Shown one piece after another: positions 18,840-26,792 of a DNA stretch of 64,000 nt. Every line of letters begins with the position of its first letter. Position 1 is the first letter of the stretch. The notes below the pieces were generated by a model. It made no database searches. It worked only from the letters and a program-made list of their open reading frames with translations, and was not told where the DNA came from. The stretch lies in contig NZ_CACVAO010000002.1 in NCBI RefSeq assembly GCF_902726645.1, forward strand, positions 1 through 64,000, written 5' to 3'. A program made the translations under genes and the position numbers. The stretch comes from Halobacillus ihumii (GTDB taxonomy: Bacteria; Bacillota; Bacilli; Bacillales; Halobacillaceae).

Positions 18840-19056
18840 ACATTCAGTTTTTTTATCTCCCGGAATTATGGCCAAAAAACATTGTTCGCTTATTCGGAAC
18901 TTGGTCAATCAACCAGGACAAAATATCGTTCGTCTTTTTGAATGAAATTGTTCTAGTATTCCTGGACAAAAACAACAAAATTGAGATGGAAAGACGAACA
19001 TTGCACAAATCTAAAGCAAATTAAATTTTTCTACTACAATAAAAAGGAGTTTTGTT
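18840..19056 (+). other. Gene-free leader with two crossing inverted repeats
   Basis: CCAGGA (18913-18918) pairs with TCCTGG (18960-18965), and GTTCGTCTTT (18928-18937) pairs with AAAGACGAAC (18990-18999). The two stems interleave, the geometry of an H-type pseudoknot. They lie about 60-140 bases before the gene at 19057. No gene is seen. Confidence 0.45.
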
Positions 19057-19551
19057 ATGATGAAAACGTGCTGTTACTGCGGAAGTCCGGTTGAACCCTA
19101 CGAACAACATTACTACTGTGATTTTTGTGAAATGAAAATTGGAAAGACGGATGTACAACATGACGGCAAGCGCAAAAACTTCTTGCCGGAATCCCAACCA
19201 TCCAATATTGATGCAGAGAAGTCCACACCTGAATTAATGACCTATACAACTATTGAACTTATGTTCATGCTCAAAATCGCTCGTAAAGAGCGATCAGACA
19301 CCTACCATGCTCGTCATACGTTTATTCAAGCCATGAAAACGGGTGCTGATGAGTTTCAAAACGGTGAACGTTACACCTATGATATGTATGATTACTGGAC
19401 AAGAAAGTGCTTTGTCCTAGAAAATCTGATACGTGAACGGATTGGATACATCCCACACAAATTAACAGAATCCTATATTCAAAATCTTGCTGCAAGAATG
19501 GAAGAATCGACAAAAAAGAGGATGACACTAAGGAAGGCTAGAAGTATTTAG
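19057..19551 (+). CDS. Zinc-ribbon protein of unknown function
   Basis: 164 residues. The N-terminus carries two CxxC pairs (CCYCGS and CDFCEM, about residues 5-8 and 25-28) forming a zinc ribbon; the rest is helical and basic with aromatic clusters (YTYDMYDYWTRKC). AAAAAGGAG stands 8 bases before the ATG. It belongs to the plus-strand operon behind element A. Probably a nucleic-acid-binding accessory protein, but this is inference. Confidence 0.65.
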   Translation: MMKTCCYCGSPVEPYEQHYYCDFCEMKIGKTDVQHDGKRKNFLPESQPSNIDAEKSTPELMTYTTIELMFMLKIARKERSDTYHARHTFIQAMKTGADEFQNGERYTYDMYDYWTRKCFVLENLIRERIGYIPHKLTESYIQNLAARMEESTKKRMTLRKARSI

Positions 19552-19645
19552 GAGACGAAAAATATAATAGAGCGTATCTAGTCACAACAATGTTGTTTAA
19601 AACGTGGTTGAACTGGAACAAAAATGCGAAGGGGTATTAATAGGT

Positions 19646-19903
19646 ATGAAAGCAAAATTATTTGAATTCTTTATTACTGACTTTGAAGAAGTGTACGCAG
19701 TAATGGATGATGAAAACCAGCGATTACATATTTCTGCTGTAAATTTCAATTACAACATTACATTAGATCTAACAGGAGAATTAAATGAGCAAATTGAACA
19801 ACAAACGAAGTACGGAGAAATCAGCTTTAATAAAAAGATTGTACAAGTTGTAGAGAAAATCATTAAAGAATTGAAGCTAAATTATAAAGTTAATGCAAAG
19901 TAA
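19646..19903 (+). CDS. Hypothetical small protein
   Basis: 85 residues from ATG 19646, acidic N-terminal half and amphipathic C-terminal helix (KIVQVVEKIIKEL). The frame extends upstream to 19604, but AAGGGG is placed better for the internal ATG. It closes the operon before a bidirectional terminator. No family recognised. Confidence 0.5.
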   Translation: MKAKLFEFFITDFEEVYAVMDDENQRLHISAVNFNYNITLDLTGELNEQIEQQTKYGEISFNKKIVQVVEKIIKELKLNYKVNAK

Positions 19904-19937
19904 ACACCTCAAAAACCCACATTTTATGGTAAATAAA

Positions 19938-19976
19938 AAGAAGCCATTTTCGATCGTTTTTTCAAAATGGCTTCTT
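19938..19976. terminator. Bidirectional terminator
   Basis: AAGAAGCCATTTT (19938-19950) pairs with AAAATGGCTTCTT (19964-19976) between the plus operon ending at 19903 and the minus genes. Confidence 0.8.
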
Positions 19977-20093
19977 CCCGACAGATTTCAATTTTGTTTT
20001 TATAAAAAAGTTTGATTATTTTTTACCTGTGTTGCTCAACAATCGCGCCTCTTTTCCGGAATAACAAAACTTTATTAAAAATACTCTTTCATT

Positions 20094-20533
20094 TTACCAT
20101 TTAACTTTTTTCCTTGATATTCTAGCAACTTCGTATCTTTTCCAAGTCGTATGGTTATCTAAAGTGCAACCCAATACATCTCTTAAACCTAATCTATTCA
20201 ACATATTATCTTCTTCTTTTGTTATCACACATCCGATGAGATTCTTATCAAGAAATTCATACAATTGTTCATCACTACTTTTGTTACCCAGCATTTTTAA
20301 TATTTCTCGTCTAATTACATCACGAGGTACAACATGGTCATGTCCTTTCATTCTGTCTTTTTTCTTTTAACATATTGTTCATAAGCTTTCTCAGACCACC
20401 ATGTACAACCTTTATATTTTCCATCATATTCTGTCCAAGCCCATAAAAAGTGATCAAGCAATATATGAACATTAGCTAGTGGCAATTCGGACAACGTATA
20501 GAGTTGATAAATTTTTGAAAGCGATTTAACCAT
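20094..20533 (-). pseudogene. HNH-like small protein split by a frameshift
   Basis: Two minus-strand frames overlap by 4 bases: 20348-20533 (61 aa, ending KRKKTE) and 20094-20351 (85 aa, starting MKGHDHVVPRDVI). Together they read like one conserved protein with an 'EHVVP'-type motif followed by 'VITKEEDxxLNxxGLRD' and a terminal 'W-RY', known to me from Bacillus proteins annotated as HNH-like. The junction lies in an A-rich run (AAAAGAAAAAAG), typical of slippage. Alternatively they are two coupled small genes (ATGA overlap). Confidence 0.5.
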
Positions 20534-20685
20534 ATCCCGATTTGGTTATGAACTTTCTATTTTTCTCTGCTATCCTTCCCACATACACTCACCTACTTTG
20601 GTTACTTATTCAACAAACTGTCTATTGCGGAACATTTTTATTGTAACGGAAACATCTTTATTGTCACTCGACAGTAAAATAATGA

Positions 20686-20706
20686 AGAAGGGGTAGCACC
20701 CCTTCT
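20686..20706 (-). terminator. Terminator of the transfer operon
   Basis: AGAAGGGGT / ACCCCTTCT hairpin right after the stop at 20708. Confidence 0.75.
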
Positions 20707-20707
20707 A

Positions 20708-21478
20708 TTACAATTTGATACCTTGCTTGGCTTCCTCCGTCACTTCTTCTTTCCTATCCTGCTGTTTTTCCTGTTTCGCCTCATTGCCTGTTAAAAACTT
20801 GTTTAAACTTTGCCGTGCATCTTGATCTTCATTAAAAAATTGCTGAACCTTATCCATTTTACCTTGAAGGCCTTTATTATTTTTAGAGAGATTTTCATTT
20901 TCTTTTTTTAAATTCTTGATCTCTTCTTTTAAATCTTCAATTTCCGAAGCCTTAGATGTTTGTTCGTCATTATTTGTTTGACTTTGTTCTGGCGGAACGT
21001 CTTCCTTCTGGTTAAGGTGATCTTCTACCTTTTGAGTTATTTCTTTCACTCTATTATTCAAATTTAAAACAGCATTGTCGATCTTGCTTTGAGCAAGCTC
21101 TTTAACATGGTCTACTTTCTCATTAACCTTCTCTTGTACGTCTTCGACTTTTCCTCGGGTTTTTTCAGCAACATTATTCTTCGATTCCAAAACCTTTGCC
21201 TTAAACTTTTTGGCAAATTCATTGGCCAGTTCTTTTAATTTCTCTTGAAAATCTTGAATCCATTCTGATACGGAAACCCCTTTATTTTGTTGCTGCTGTT
21301 GTGTATAGGATTCAAGCAAACTCTCAACTTTCTCGAAATGCTTATCTAGCATAGATTCAACTTGATTTTCACTTAATAAAGATTGACCGTTATCTTTTGC
21401 TTCCAACTGGCGGTTAATGACGTTCATTAATTCCTGACCGTGCTGCTCCATAGCTTCATTCATAATTCTTTGATTCAT
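20708..21478 (-). CDS. Long coiled-coil protein, last gene of transfer operon
   Basis: 256 residues, almost entirely helical and charged, with extended heptad-like stretches (about residues 60-160 and 180-220: EDLKEEIKNLKKENENL) and Q-rich linkers. No membrane segment or signal. It ends the minus-strand transfer operon and may act as a cytoplasmic scaffold or substrate-binding factor. The family is not recognised; DUF6674-like proteins of mobile elements have a similar look. Confidence 0.65.
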   Translation of the reverse strand: MNQRIMNEAMEQHGQELMNVINRQLEAKDNGQSLLSENQVESMLDKHFEKVESLLESYTQQQQQNKGVSVSEWIQDFQEKLKELANEFAKKFKAKVLESKNNVAEKTRGKVEDVQEKVNEKVDHVKELAQSKIDNAVLNLNNRVKEITQKVEDHLNQKEDVPPEQSQTNNDEQTSKASEIEDLKEEIKNLKKENENLSKNNKGLQGKMDKVQQFFNEDQDARQSLNKFLTGNEAKQEKQQDRKEEVTEEAKQGIKL

Positions 21479-21495
21479 CGTGCATCTCTCCTTTG

Positions 21496-21750
21496 TTATT
21501 TTTTATTTAAAAAATAATTCTTGAATTTTTTAAGGTAATATTTTTTTACCATTACAAAATTCTTTTTAGTAAACATCTCACGGTTCTTTTGTTTAAACTT
21601 ATTCCATGTTTGATTCGCTTCATTGTCTTCTTTTATCATTCTAATTTGTCTTTTTACGTTAAGAGTCACGTAAAAGCTAACCACTGCCAAAAATAGATAA
21701 GTAAATACATTATATGGACCAATTGTACTCTCCAAAAAATCCATTATCAT
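21496..21750 (-). CDS. Small membrane-anchored transfer protein
   Basis: 84 residues: one membrane helix (about 13-31) and a basic cytoplasmic tail rich in lysine and aromatics (KKYYLKKFKNYFLNKK). Its ATG overlaps the stop of the VirB6-like gene (TAATG), indicating translational coupling. Family not recognised. Confidence 0.65.
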   Translation of the reverse strand: MIMDFLESTIGPYNVFTYLFLAVVSFYVTLNVKRQIRMIKEDNEANQTWNKFKQKNREMFTKKNFVMVKKYYLKKFKNYFLNKK

Positions 21751-22595
21751 TATCTTGTTCGCCCTCTAACCATGGCAAAGCGAGTAGCCATTTTCCCCCC
21801 ATTGATCATGGTTCTGGAAGAACCTGTTCCATACCACATATGACGGAGAACAGATGGTCCGCGAATGATTAACACACACATGCCAATTAGCAACATGAAT
21901 TTCCACCATGTAAAGCTGTCACTTGTTAAAATTTCTGTTATGGCAACCATCAACGCCATTTGTACAATAATTGTTGTTAGCTGCGATAAAACTTCACGCC
22001 ACCAAACCGACATGTAATTGTTTTCATCTGAACAGACAGAGATAGCAGCCCAAATTGAAAGTAATTCCAGAACCAGTAAATCGACATGATAGATACATAT
22101 TTTGATTGTAAATGCAACAATAGCAACTGTTACAAACCCTAAAACGATTAGAAACACAAAGCCATCACCGATGATGTCGCCAATACTTCCTTTTGATAAG
22201 TAATCCGTTACACCTTCTGCGGTGTACTTTCCCATTTCCCCAAACATCCAAGTTCCAAGGGGTGTTATTATGTCTCTAACAAGAAAAGTTAAAATGAAAG
22301 GGAGAATGGGTATCAATGCAGAAGCTAGCACAGCACGAAGGAGAATATCCGATAACCCAACTTGATGGGATGCACCTGCATTAGTTTGAATCGTATATTC
22401 AAGGATTTTCCATAGAAGAATCACGAGCATAACTCCTGCACCAAAGCTAATAAATAATAGATACGTTTCATTTAAGAACCCTGTCAATCCTTTGTGAGTA
22501 AAAACTATGTTTGCTAACCATTGTAGGGCTGATTCTAAGACATCCGAAATTAAGTTCTCAAAGAATTCCTTTATATTATCCGTTAAATTAAACAC
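21750..22595 (-). CDS. VirB6/TrbL-like polytopic conjugation channel protein
   Basis: 281 residues with about six or seven membrane helices and a basic C-terminus (MATRFAMVRGRTR). Topology, a central hydrophilic loop after helix 3 and the position after the coupling-protein genes match TrbL/VirB6-type inner-membrane channel components (TraL of pIP501/pSK41-like systems). It likely helps form the membrane passage for the transferred DNA-relaxase complex. Confidence 0.75.
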   Translation of the reverse strand: MFNLTDNIKEFFENLISDVLESALQWLANIVFTHKGLTGFLNETYLLFISFGAGVMLVILLWKILEYTIQTNAGASHQVGLSDILLRAVLASALIPILPFILTFLVRDIITPLGTWMFGEMGKYTAEGVTDYLSKGSIGDIIGDGFVFLIVLGFVTVAIVAFTIKICIYHVDLLVLELLSIWAAISVCSDENNYMSVWWREVLSQLTTIIVQMALMVAITEILTSDSFTWWKFMLLIGMCVLIIRGPSVLRHMWYGTGSSRTMINGGKMATRFAMVRGRTR

Positions 22596-22614
22596 TCAAC
22601 TCCCTCCCTCATAT

Positions 22615-23100
22615 TTAACTAACCTTATTGATCTTCCATCCCCCATCCTTTAAAACCATTTCTATTTTCAATGCACTATCTCTTAAAGTAGATTCAGTAG
22701 CATCTATCCTTAACAATACTTGCTTTTGTTCCTCGTTTATTCGGTAATCAGTTATTTCATAAATGTTCCTAAAAGTAGTTTTTTTCTCCTTAATTTTTGT
22801 GTTAAGAAAAAAAGCAGATTCACTTTGATAAGATTTGTTATATTCTTTTCGGTTATCTATAGCTTGATAGACCTCCTTTTTGAAATCATCAGTGAAATAA
22901 TCAATCATTTTTTTATCAACAGCATTTTTGATTTCTCCATTGTTGAGACTTGCAATGGATTCTCCATTCTCATAAAGTGAGAAAAAGTCCTTCAGTGCTT
23001 GCTTGCTCTCTTTTGCTGCTTTCTCAGGGTTAAACCCTCCCCCACCACAAGCAGCAAGTAACAATGTCATTACTAACAATGGCAATAAGTATTTTTTCAA
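22615..23100 (-). CDS. Transfer-operon lipoprotein
   Basis: Lipoprotein signal with lipobox LLAAC-GGGG: Cys near residue 18 would be lipidated. The body is a compact alpha/beta domain with 'VLKDGGWKINKVS' at the end, reminiscent of NTF2-like/DUF4878 folds. TTG at 23100 is the best start because AGGGAG lies 8 bases upstream; a GTG nine bases earlier overlaps that site. Probably a surface or exclusion component; role not known. Confidence 0.7.
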   Translation of the reverse strand: MKKYLLPLLVMTLLLAACGGGGFNPEKAAKESKQALKDFFSLYENGESIASLNNGEIKNAVDKKMIDYFTDDFKKEVYQAIDNRKEYNKSYQSESAFFLNTKIKEKKTTFRNIYEITDYRINEEQKQVLLRIDATESTLRDSALKIEMVLKDGGWKINKVS

Positions 23101-23112
23101 CGTCAACACTCC

Positions 23113-24615
23113 CTATCCGTTCGCCTCTTGATTAAAGAAGTTTTCGGCAGCATCCATCTGATTCTCTTGTTGTTCTTCCCTCTTTTGTTCCTGACTTTGA
23201 TCGAAGGCTTGTATTTTTTCTTCAAACGCTGTCAGTACTTCTTCTGTCGGTTCATTCTCATAATCAACTTGACGAACTAAAAATTTATTGTCTTGATTTG
23301 ATTGGGGGATAATACCCGGGAACAATTTATATTGAAATGCTTTATTAGCAATTACAGGCCTTTTGCCAGCGATAATCACAATTGATTCGTGATCGGGCAT
23401 GGTAAGGATTTCATCCAAGTTTTTTAAATTCCTGCCTGTGTAATTAAAACTTTCAGATGCGGAGTTACTTTCACTTTTCCCCCTACTTTTTGATGTTGAC
23501 CCTGTTTCCACCTTGACTGTCGCTTTACCCATTTGTTCCATGAAAAATTTACCACTTGTTTCATTCACGTTCCCCAAACAGATTTTCACCGCACAGTTAC
23601 CAATAATGGATTCCGATTTTTCTTTACCGTAAATCGCCTGTAGCTGAGTAATATTTTGAACAATCGTTCCCACACCGATACCATAGCCACGGCATGTGGC
23701 TAAAAATCGTTCATAGTCATCAAATCGCCCAAGATTGGGAAACTCATCTAAGATAAAAAAAACAGATTGAGGGAGCTTTGCATTGTTCTCTGCACCGATA
23801 CGATAAAGTTCATTGAACATCTGATTAAAAAATAGGTTAATCAACCCTTCCCATGTACTATCCATCACGGGAATAATTACATAGACAACTATTTTTCGCT
23901 TTCCTACATCCCCCACAAAAAAGTCAGAGAATGAAGTAAAAGCAGCAACCTCATCATCTACAAAATCGCCAATCGTAGTAAGTAAAGAGATAACGATGCT
24001 TGCACGGGTTTCTTCCTGTGACTTCATAAAACCGAGTTCATAAGCACGTCTGGCAGGGTTACGCCGATCAAGCATTAAAAACTGTTCATCGAGTTCACTT
24101 ACACCCTTGCTTTTGTCTCTTTCGGGGTCAAATTCCTGCAAAAAGTCCAGTATCCCTGTCATATTCTGTTCTGATGGCTTCATTTCATTGATTGAGTAAA
24201 GAATCAATGCTTTGAGTAAACTTAATTGTGAGTTATACCAAATATCCTTTTTCTTCGGGTCGTTTTTAGCTGCAACAATGGTATTAGCAACCGTTGCTGC
24301 ATGTATATCTTTCTTTACGTAATCAAAGGGATTGTAACGATCACTGCTAACCATATTACTGAAGTTGACGACACGAACATCATAGCCTTGTTTGCGCTTG
24401 ATTTCAGATGTCTTCTCATATACCTCACCTTTCGGGTCGGTGACCACTATCGAACACTCTCGTTCATTCAGCACATTTGTCATCACATAACTTTGCGTTT
24501 TATAAGAACCTGGACCACCTACAACAAAGTGGTTACGATTCGGGGCACTACTGTCTGTTGGCTGTATCATGAGATTTTTTTGAAATTCCCCTAAGATGAT
24601 GCCGTTCGTTTTCAA
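23113..24615 (-). CDS. VirD4/TraG-type coupling ATPase without its own membrane anchor
   Basis: 500-residue coupling protein that brings the relaxase-DNA complex to the secretion channel. Walker A is an atypical GGPGSYKTQ (residues 33-41, Tyr where Gly is usual), followed by 'VVTDPKGE' and Walker B 'FFILDEFPNLG' (about residue 285). No N-terminal membrane helices are present; these are supplied by the gene directly upstream. TTG start at 24615 follows GGGAGGGG. A Q/E-rich C-terminal tail follows residue 455. Confidence 0.92.
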   Translation of the reverse strand: MKTNGIILGEFQKNLMIQPTDSSAPNRNHFVVGGPGSYKTQSYVMTNVLNERECSIVVTDPKGEVYEKTSEIKRKQGYDVRVVNFSNMVSSDRYNPFDYVKKDIHAATVANTIVAAKNDPKKKDIWYNSQLSLLKALILYSINEMKPSEQNMTGILDFLQEFDPERDKSKGVSELDEQFLMLDRRNPARRAYELGFMKSQEETRASIVISLLTTIGDFVDDEVAAFTSFSDFFVGDVGKRKIVVYVIIPVMDSTWEGLINLFFNQMFNELYRIGAENNAKLPQSVFFILDEFPNLGRFDDYERFLATCRGYGIGVGTIVQNITQLQAIYGKEKSESIIGNCAVKICLGNVNETSGKFFMEQMGKATVKVETGSTSKSRGKSESNSASESFNYTGRNLKNLDEILTMPDHESIVIIAGKRPVIANKAFQYKLFPGIIPQSNQDNKFLVRQVDYENEPTEEVLTAFEEKIQAFDQSQEQKREEQQENQMDAAENFFNQEANG

Positions 24616-24616
24616 T

Positions 24617-25024
24617 TTAGTCCCCTCCCTTGGTTTCTATTGATTCCATTAATTCATGAAAGACATCCTTTCTTGTTGCTCCTTTAAATTCGTTGCCTGT
24701 AAATATCTCCTTCGGTTTAGCAAAGCGAGCTGAACCATGATACCGTTCGTTCGGATCGACTTCCCACCCTTCTTTTTCCTTTCCTAATGTAACTGCAAGG
24801 TAAGCTGAATAAAATATACTTCCAATCAGCAGCATGTAAAAAAGAGGATTTGGATTCACATCCAAAGGATTCAATAAAATAGTGAAAGCTTTATCTTTAA
24901 TCATGTTTAGATTGAGATTCCCCATGTTTTCAGCAATGAAAGGAAGCAGGTGTCCGATTTGCATGGTGATCTCAAAAAGGAATAAAAAGCAAAGAACGAA
25001 AACCAATATCTTTTGCTTTATCAT
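24617..25024 (-). CDS. Membrane-anchor subunit of the coupling protein
   Basis: 135 residues: two membrane helices (about 5-22 and 60-80) then 'GSARFAKPKEIFTG', the sequence that normally follows the membrane part of VirD4/TraG proteins. The gene ends one base before the ATPase gene. This matches the two-protein coupling arrangement described for pIP501 (TraI with TraJ). ATG at 25024 follows GGGGGAG; the longer frame to 25102 overlaps the upstream gene. Confidence 0.8.
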   Translation of the reverse strand: MIKQKILVFVLCFLFLFEITMQIGHLLPFIAENMGNLNLNMIKDKAFTILLNPLDVNPNPLFYMLLIGSIFYSAYLAVTLGKEKEGWEVDPNERYHGSARFAKPKEIFTGNEFKGATRKDVFHELMESIETKGGD

Positions 25025-25037
25025 TTTAAACTCCCCC

Positions 25038-25601
25038 TTAACTTTGGCTGACAGGTTGGATATACCCGTATGATTCAAGGGCTGTGATGATATAGCCATC
25101 ATTTTTTGTTTTCACACCTGCTCGGAAAAGCTGATGCCGTTCACTCGGTGTGCTGCCCTCGATTTCGTAAGAACTCGTCATATAAACAAGGACATCCTTT
25201 GTGTTTTCTTTATCTGGTGGAGAAGAAGCAACATAAACCTTGATTCCTTTGACGTTATTCTGAAATTTAACCTTCGGAACTTCTCCCCCACCCATGCCAT
25301 TTAAAGTTTGAATAACGTCTTTACTAACTTCTCCTTTTACGACTTCAAATCGTGTTAAATAATCTTCATTTCCATAATCGAAAAGCGTTTTAAATGTATC
25401 CTTAATGAACTTCTCTTTGTCTTGTGATAGGGATTCTTCAGAACCCTTTTCTGTCTTACCTTGTTTCTCCCCTTTTGTAATTTCTCTTTCCTCTTTTTCA
25501 TTCGCTGATGCTTGATGATCGGTACTTAACGCACCGATATAGAGCAATAAGAAAATAACATTTGAGAGAATCAACGCTCCTATAATGAAGTATTGTTTCA
25601 C
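25038..25601 (-). CDS. VirB8-like transfer protein
   Basis: 187 residues: N-terminal membrane helix (about 5-24), a charged linker (residues 30-65, E/K/Q-rich) and an extracytoplasmic alpha/beta domain with 'VLVYMTSSYEIEGSTPSE' and 'AGVKTKNDGYIITALESYG'. The pattern fits the NTF2-like fold of VirB8/TcpC family proteins. It sits between the cell-wall hydrolase and coupling-protein genes as in related Gram-positive operons. Confidence 0.7.
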   Translation of the reverse strand: MKQYFIIGALILSNVIFLLLYIGALSTDHQASANEKEEREITKGEKQGKTEKGSEESLSQDKEKFIKDTFKTLFDYGNEDYLTRFEVVKGEVSKDVIQTLNGMGGGEVPKVKFQNNVKGIKVYVASSPPDKENTKDVLVYMTSSYEIEGSTPSERHQLFRAGVKTKNDGYIITALESYGYIQPVSQS

Positions 25602-25613
25602 CTTATCTCAACC

Positions 25614-25745
25614 CCATTAATATTGGTTTTAGTGTTATATTTAGTGTTAACTTATGTATTAGTTTTAATACTAAGTTAAGTACTAAACCTAACTTTATTA
25701 TTAAACCTAATGTAGATATTATTGTTGAATTTAATTTTAACTTTA
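25614..25745. repeat. Hexamer-periodic AT-rich tract in the transfer operon
   Basis: About 22 consecutive 6-bp units fitting roughly RRTNYT (for example AGTGTT, AATACT, AGTACT, GATATT) with no break in phase, between the VirB8-like gene and the hydrolase gene. The same pattern recurs at 36490, 37235 and 38296. It forms the only sizeable non-coding gap within the operon. Confidence 0.7.
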
Positions 25746-26774
25746 AAAATTTGCAATTCTACCAAACCCAACAAAATGTTTTGACCAGTAGCTGCTGTTT
25801 AAATTTGAAAACTCGATACCTGAACCGTTTGCATTGAACATTTTCCCATTACCGACATAAATACCAACATGCGTAATATGTTTTTGCGTTTCATAGGTTC
25901 CCGTAAAGAAAACCAAGTCCCCTACTTGCGCTTGCCCGGGTGGAATCTTCATGCTAGCAACGTATTGGGTTTGTGCTGTACGAGGAATATTGATGCCTGC
26001 CTGCCCAAACGCCCACATCATTAGACCAGAACAATCAAAGCCGACCGATGGGCTTGCCCCTGCCCACACGTAAGGGTCTCCTTCGAACCTAACCATGTTG
26101 TCAAGAATATTTTGCAGAGTAGCATTATCAGCCATTTTTATGTTGGTGTTGCCTTGATTGTTGCCGCCTGTTAAATTCTCCATGACATGGACTAAATATT
26201 GTGGGTCGCCGTAATCATCCCAACCCAAGCGTTTTGCTTGTTGTTGGGCGAATGTTTTGGCTAACTCCGGTGTATGCTTTCCTCCATGTTCAGCGATGAA
26301 GTCGATATAGCCAACACCGAAATTATAGCTTTGCACAATTGTTTTGAAATCGACTCCTGCTTCTTCACCTCTTTGAAGTAAATCAGCAAAATATTGTACT
26401 CCCACTTGAACACTTCTTATTGGATCTTGTATTGTATTGGGTGGTAATCCCAAGCTCTCTGATGCTTGCATAATATCCAATGTGTCAGAAGCTCCAAGTT
26501 CTTGAGCCATCAAAGCTAATAAAAACTCTGTATATTCGGCTACTCCATACTTTTCTGTATACGTTTCTAAGAGAGGTCTCCATTTGGCAATATAATCCGG
26601 AACTTGTGCCTTTCCGTGAATCGTTCCAACGTTTCCATAATTGGGTTGCTGTTCACTCTTTAAACCCAATGCGGCTGAAGCTAGAAGCAGGATTAAAATC
26701 AAAAATGCATACACGGCTTTTTTCCAGTGCTTTTTAGCGATCATTGCTCCTTTGACTGTAGCAACAGCAGACAT
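25743..26774 (-). CDS. Bifunctional peptidoglycan hydrolase (lysozyme-like plus NlpC/P60), CwlT-like
   Basis: 343 residues: membrane anchor (about 18-38), lysozyme-like muramidase/transglycosylase domain (about 60-190, catalytic Glu in 'ALMAQELGA', 'VQSYNFG'), linker, and an NlpC/P60 peptidase domain (about 215-343) with catalytic 'FDCSGL' Cys and 'HITHVGIYVG' His. The domain order equals CwlT of ICEBs1 and VirB1-like TraG of pIP501. It locally opens the cell wall for the channel. ATG at 26774 follows GGAGG by 8 bases. Confidence 0.93.
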   Translation of the reverse strand: MSAVATVKGAMIAKKHWKKAVYAFLILILLLASAALGLKSEQQPNYGNVGTIHGKAQVPDYIAKWRPLLETYTEKYGVAEYTEFLLALMAQELGASDTLDIMQASESLGLPPNTIQDPIRSVQVGVQYFADLLQRGEEAGVDFKTIVQSYNFGVGYIDFIAEHGGKHTPELAKTFAQQQAKRLGWDDYGDPQYLVHVMENLTGGNNQGNTNIKMADNATLQNILDNMVRFEGDPYVWAGASPSVGFDCSGLMMWAFGQAGINIPRTAQTQYVASMKIPPGQAQVGDLVFFTGTYETQKHITHVGIYVGNGKMFNANGSGIEFSNLNSSYWSKHFVGFGRIANF

Positions 26775-26792
26775 GTTCACTTCCTCCCTGCT

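Noticed and set aside
23800..23830. Possible CRISPR or tandem repeat array anywhere in the window
   Set aside because: No direct repeats with regular unique spacers were seen; the only regular repeats are the hexamer tracts, iterons and res dyads.
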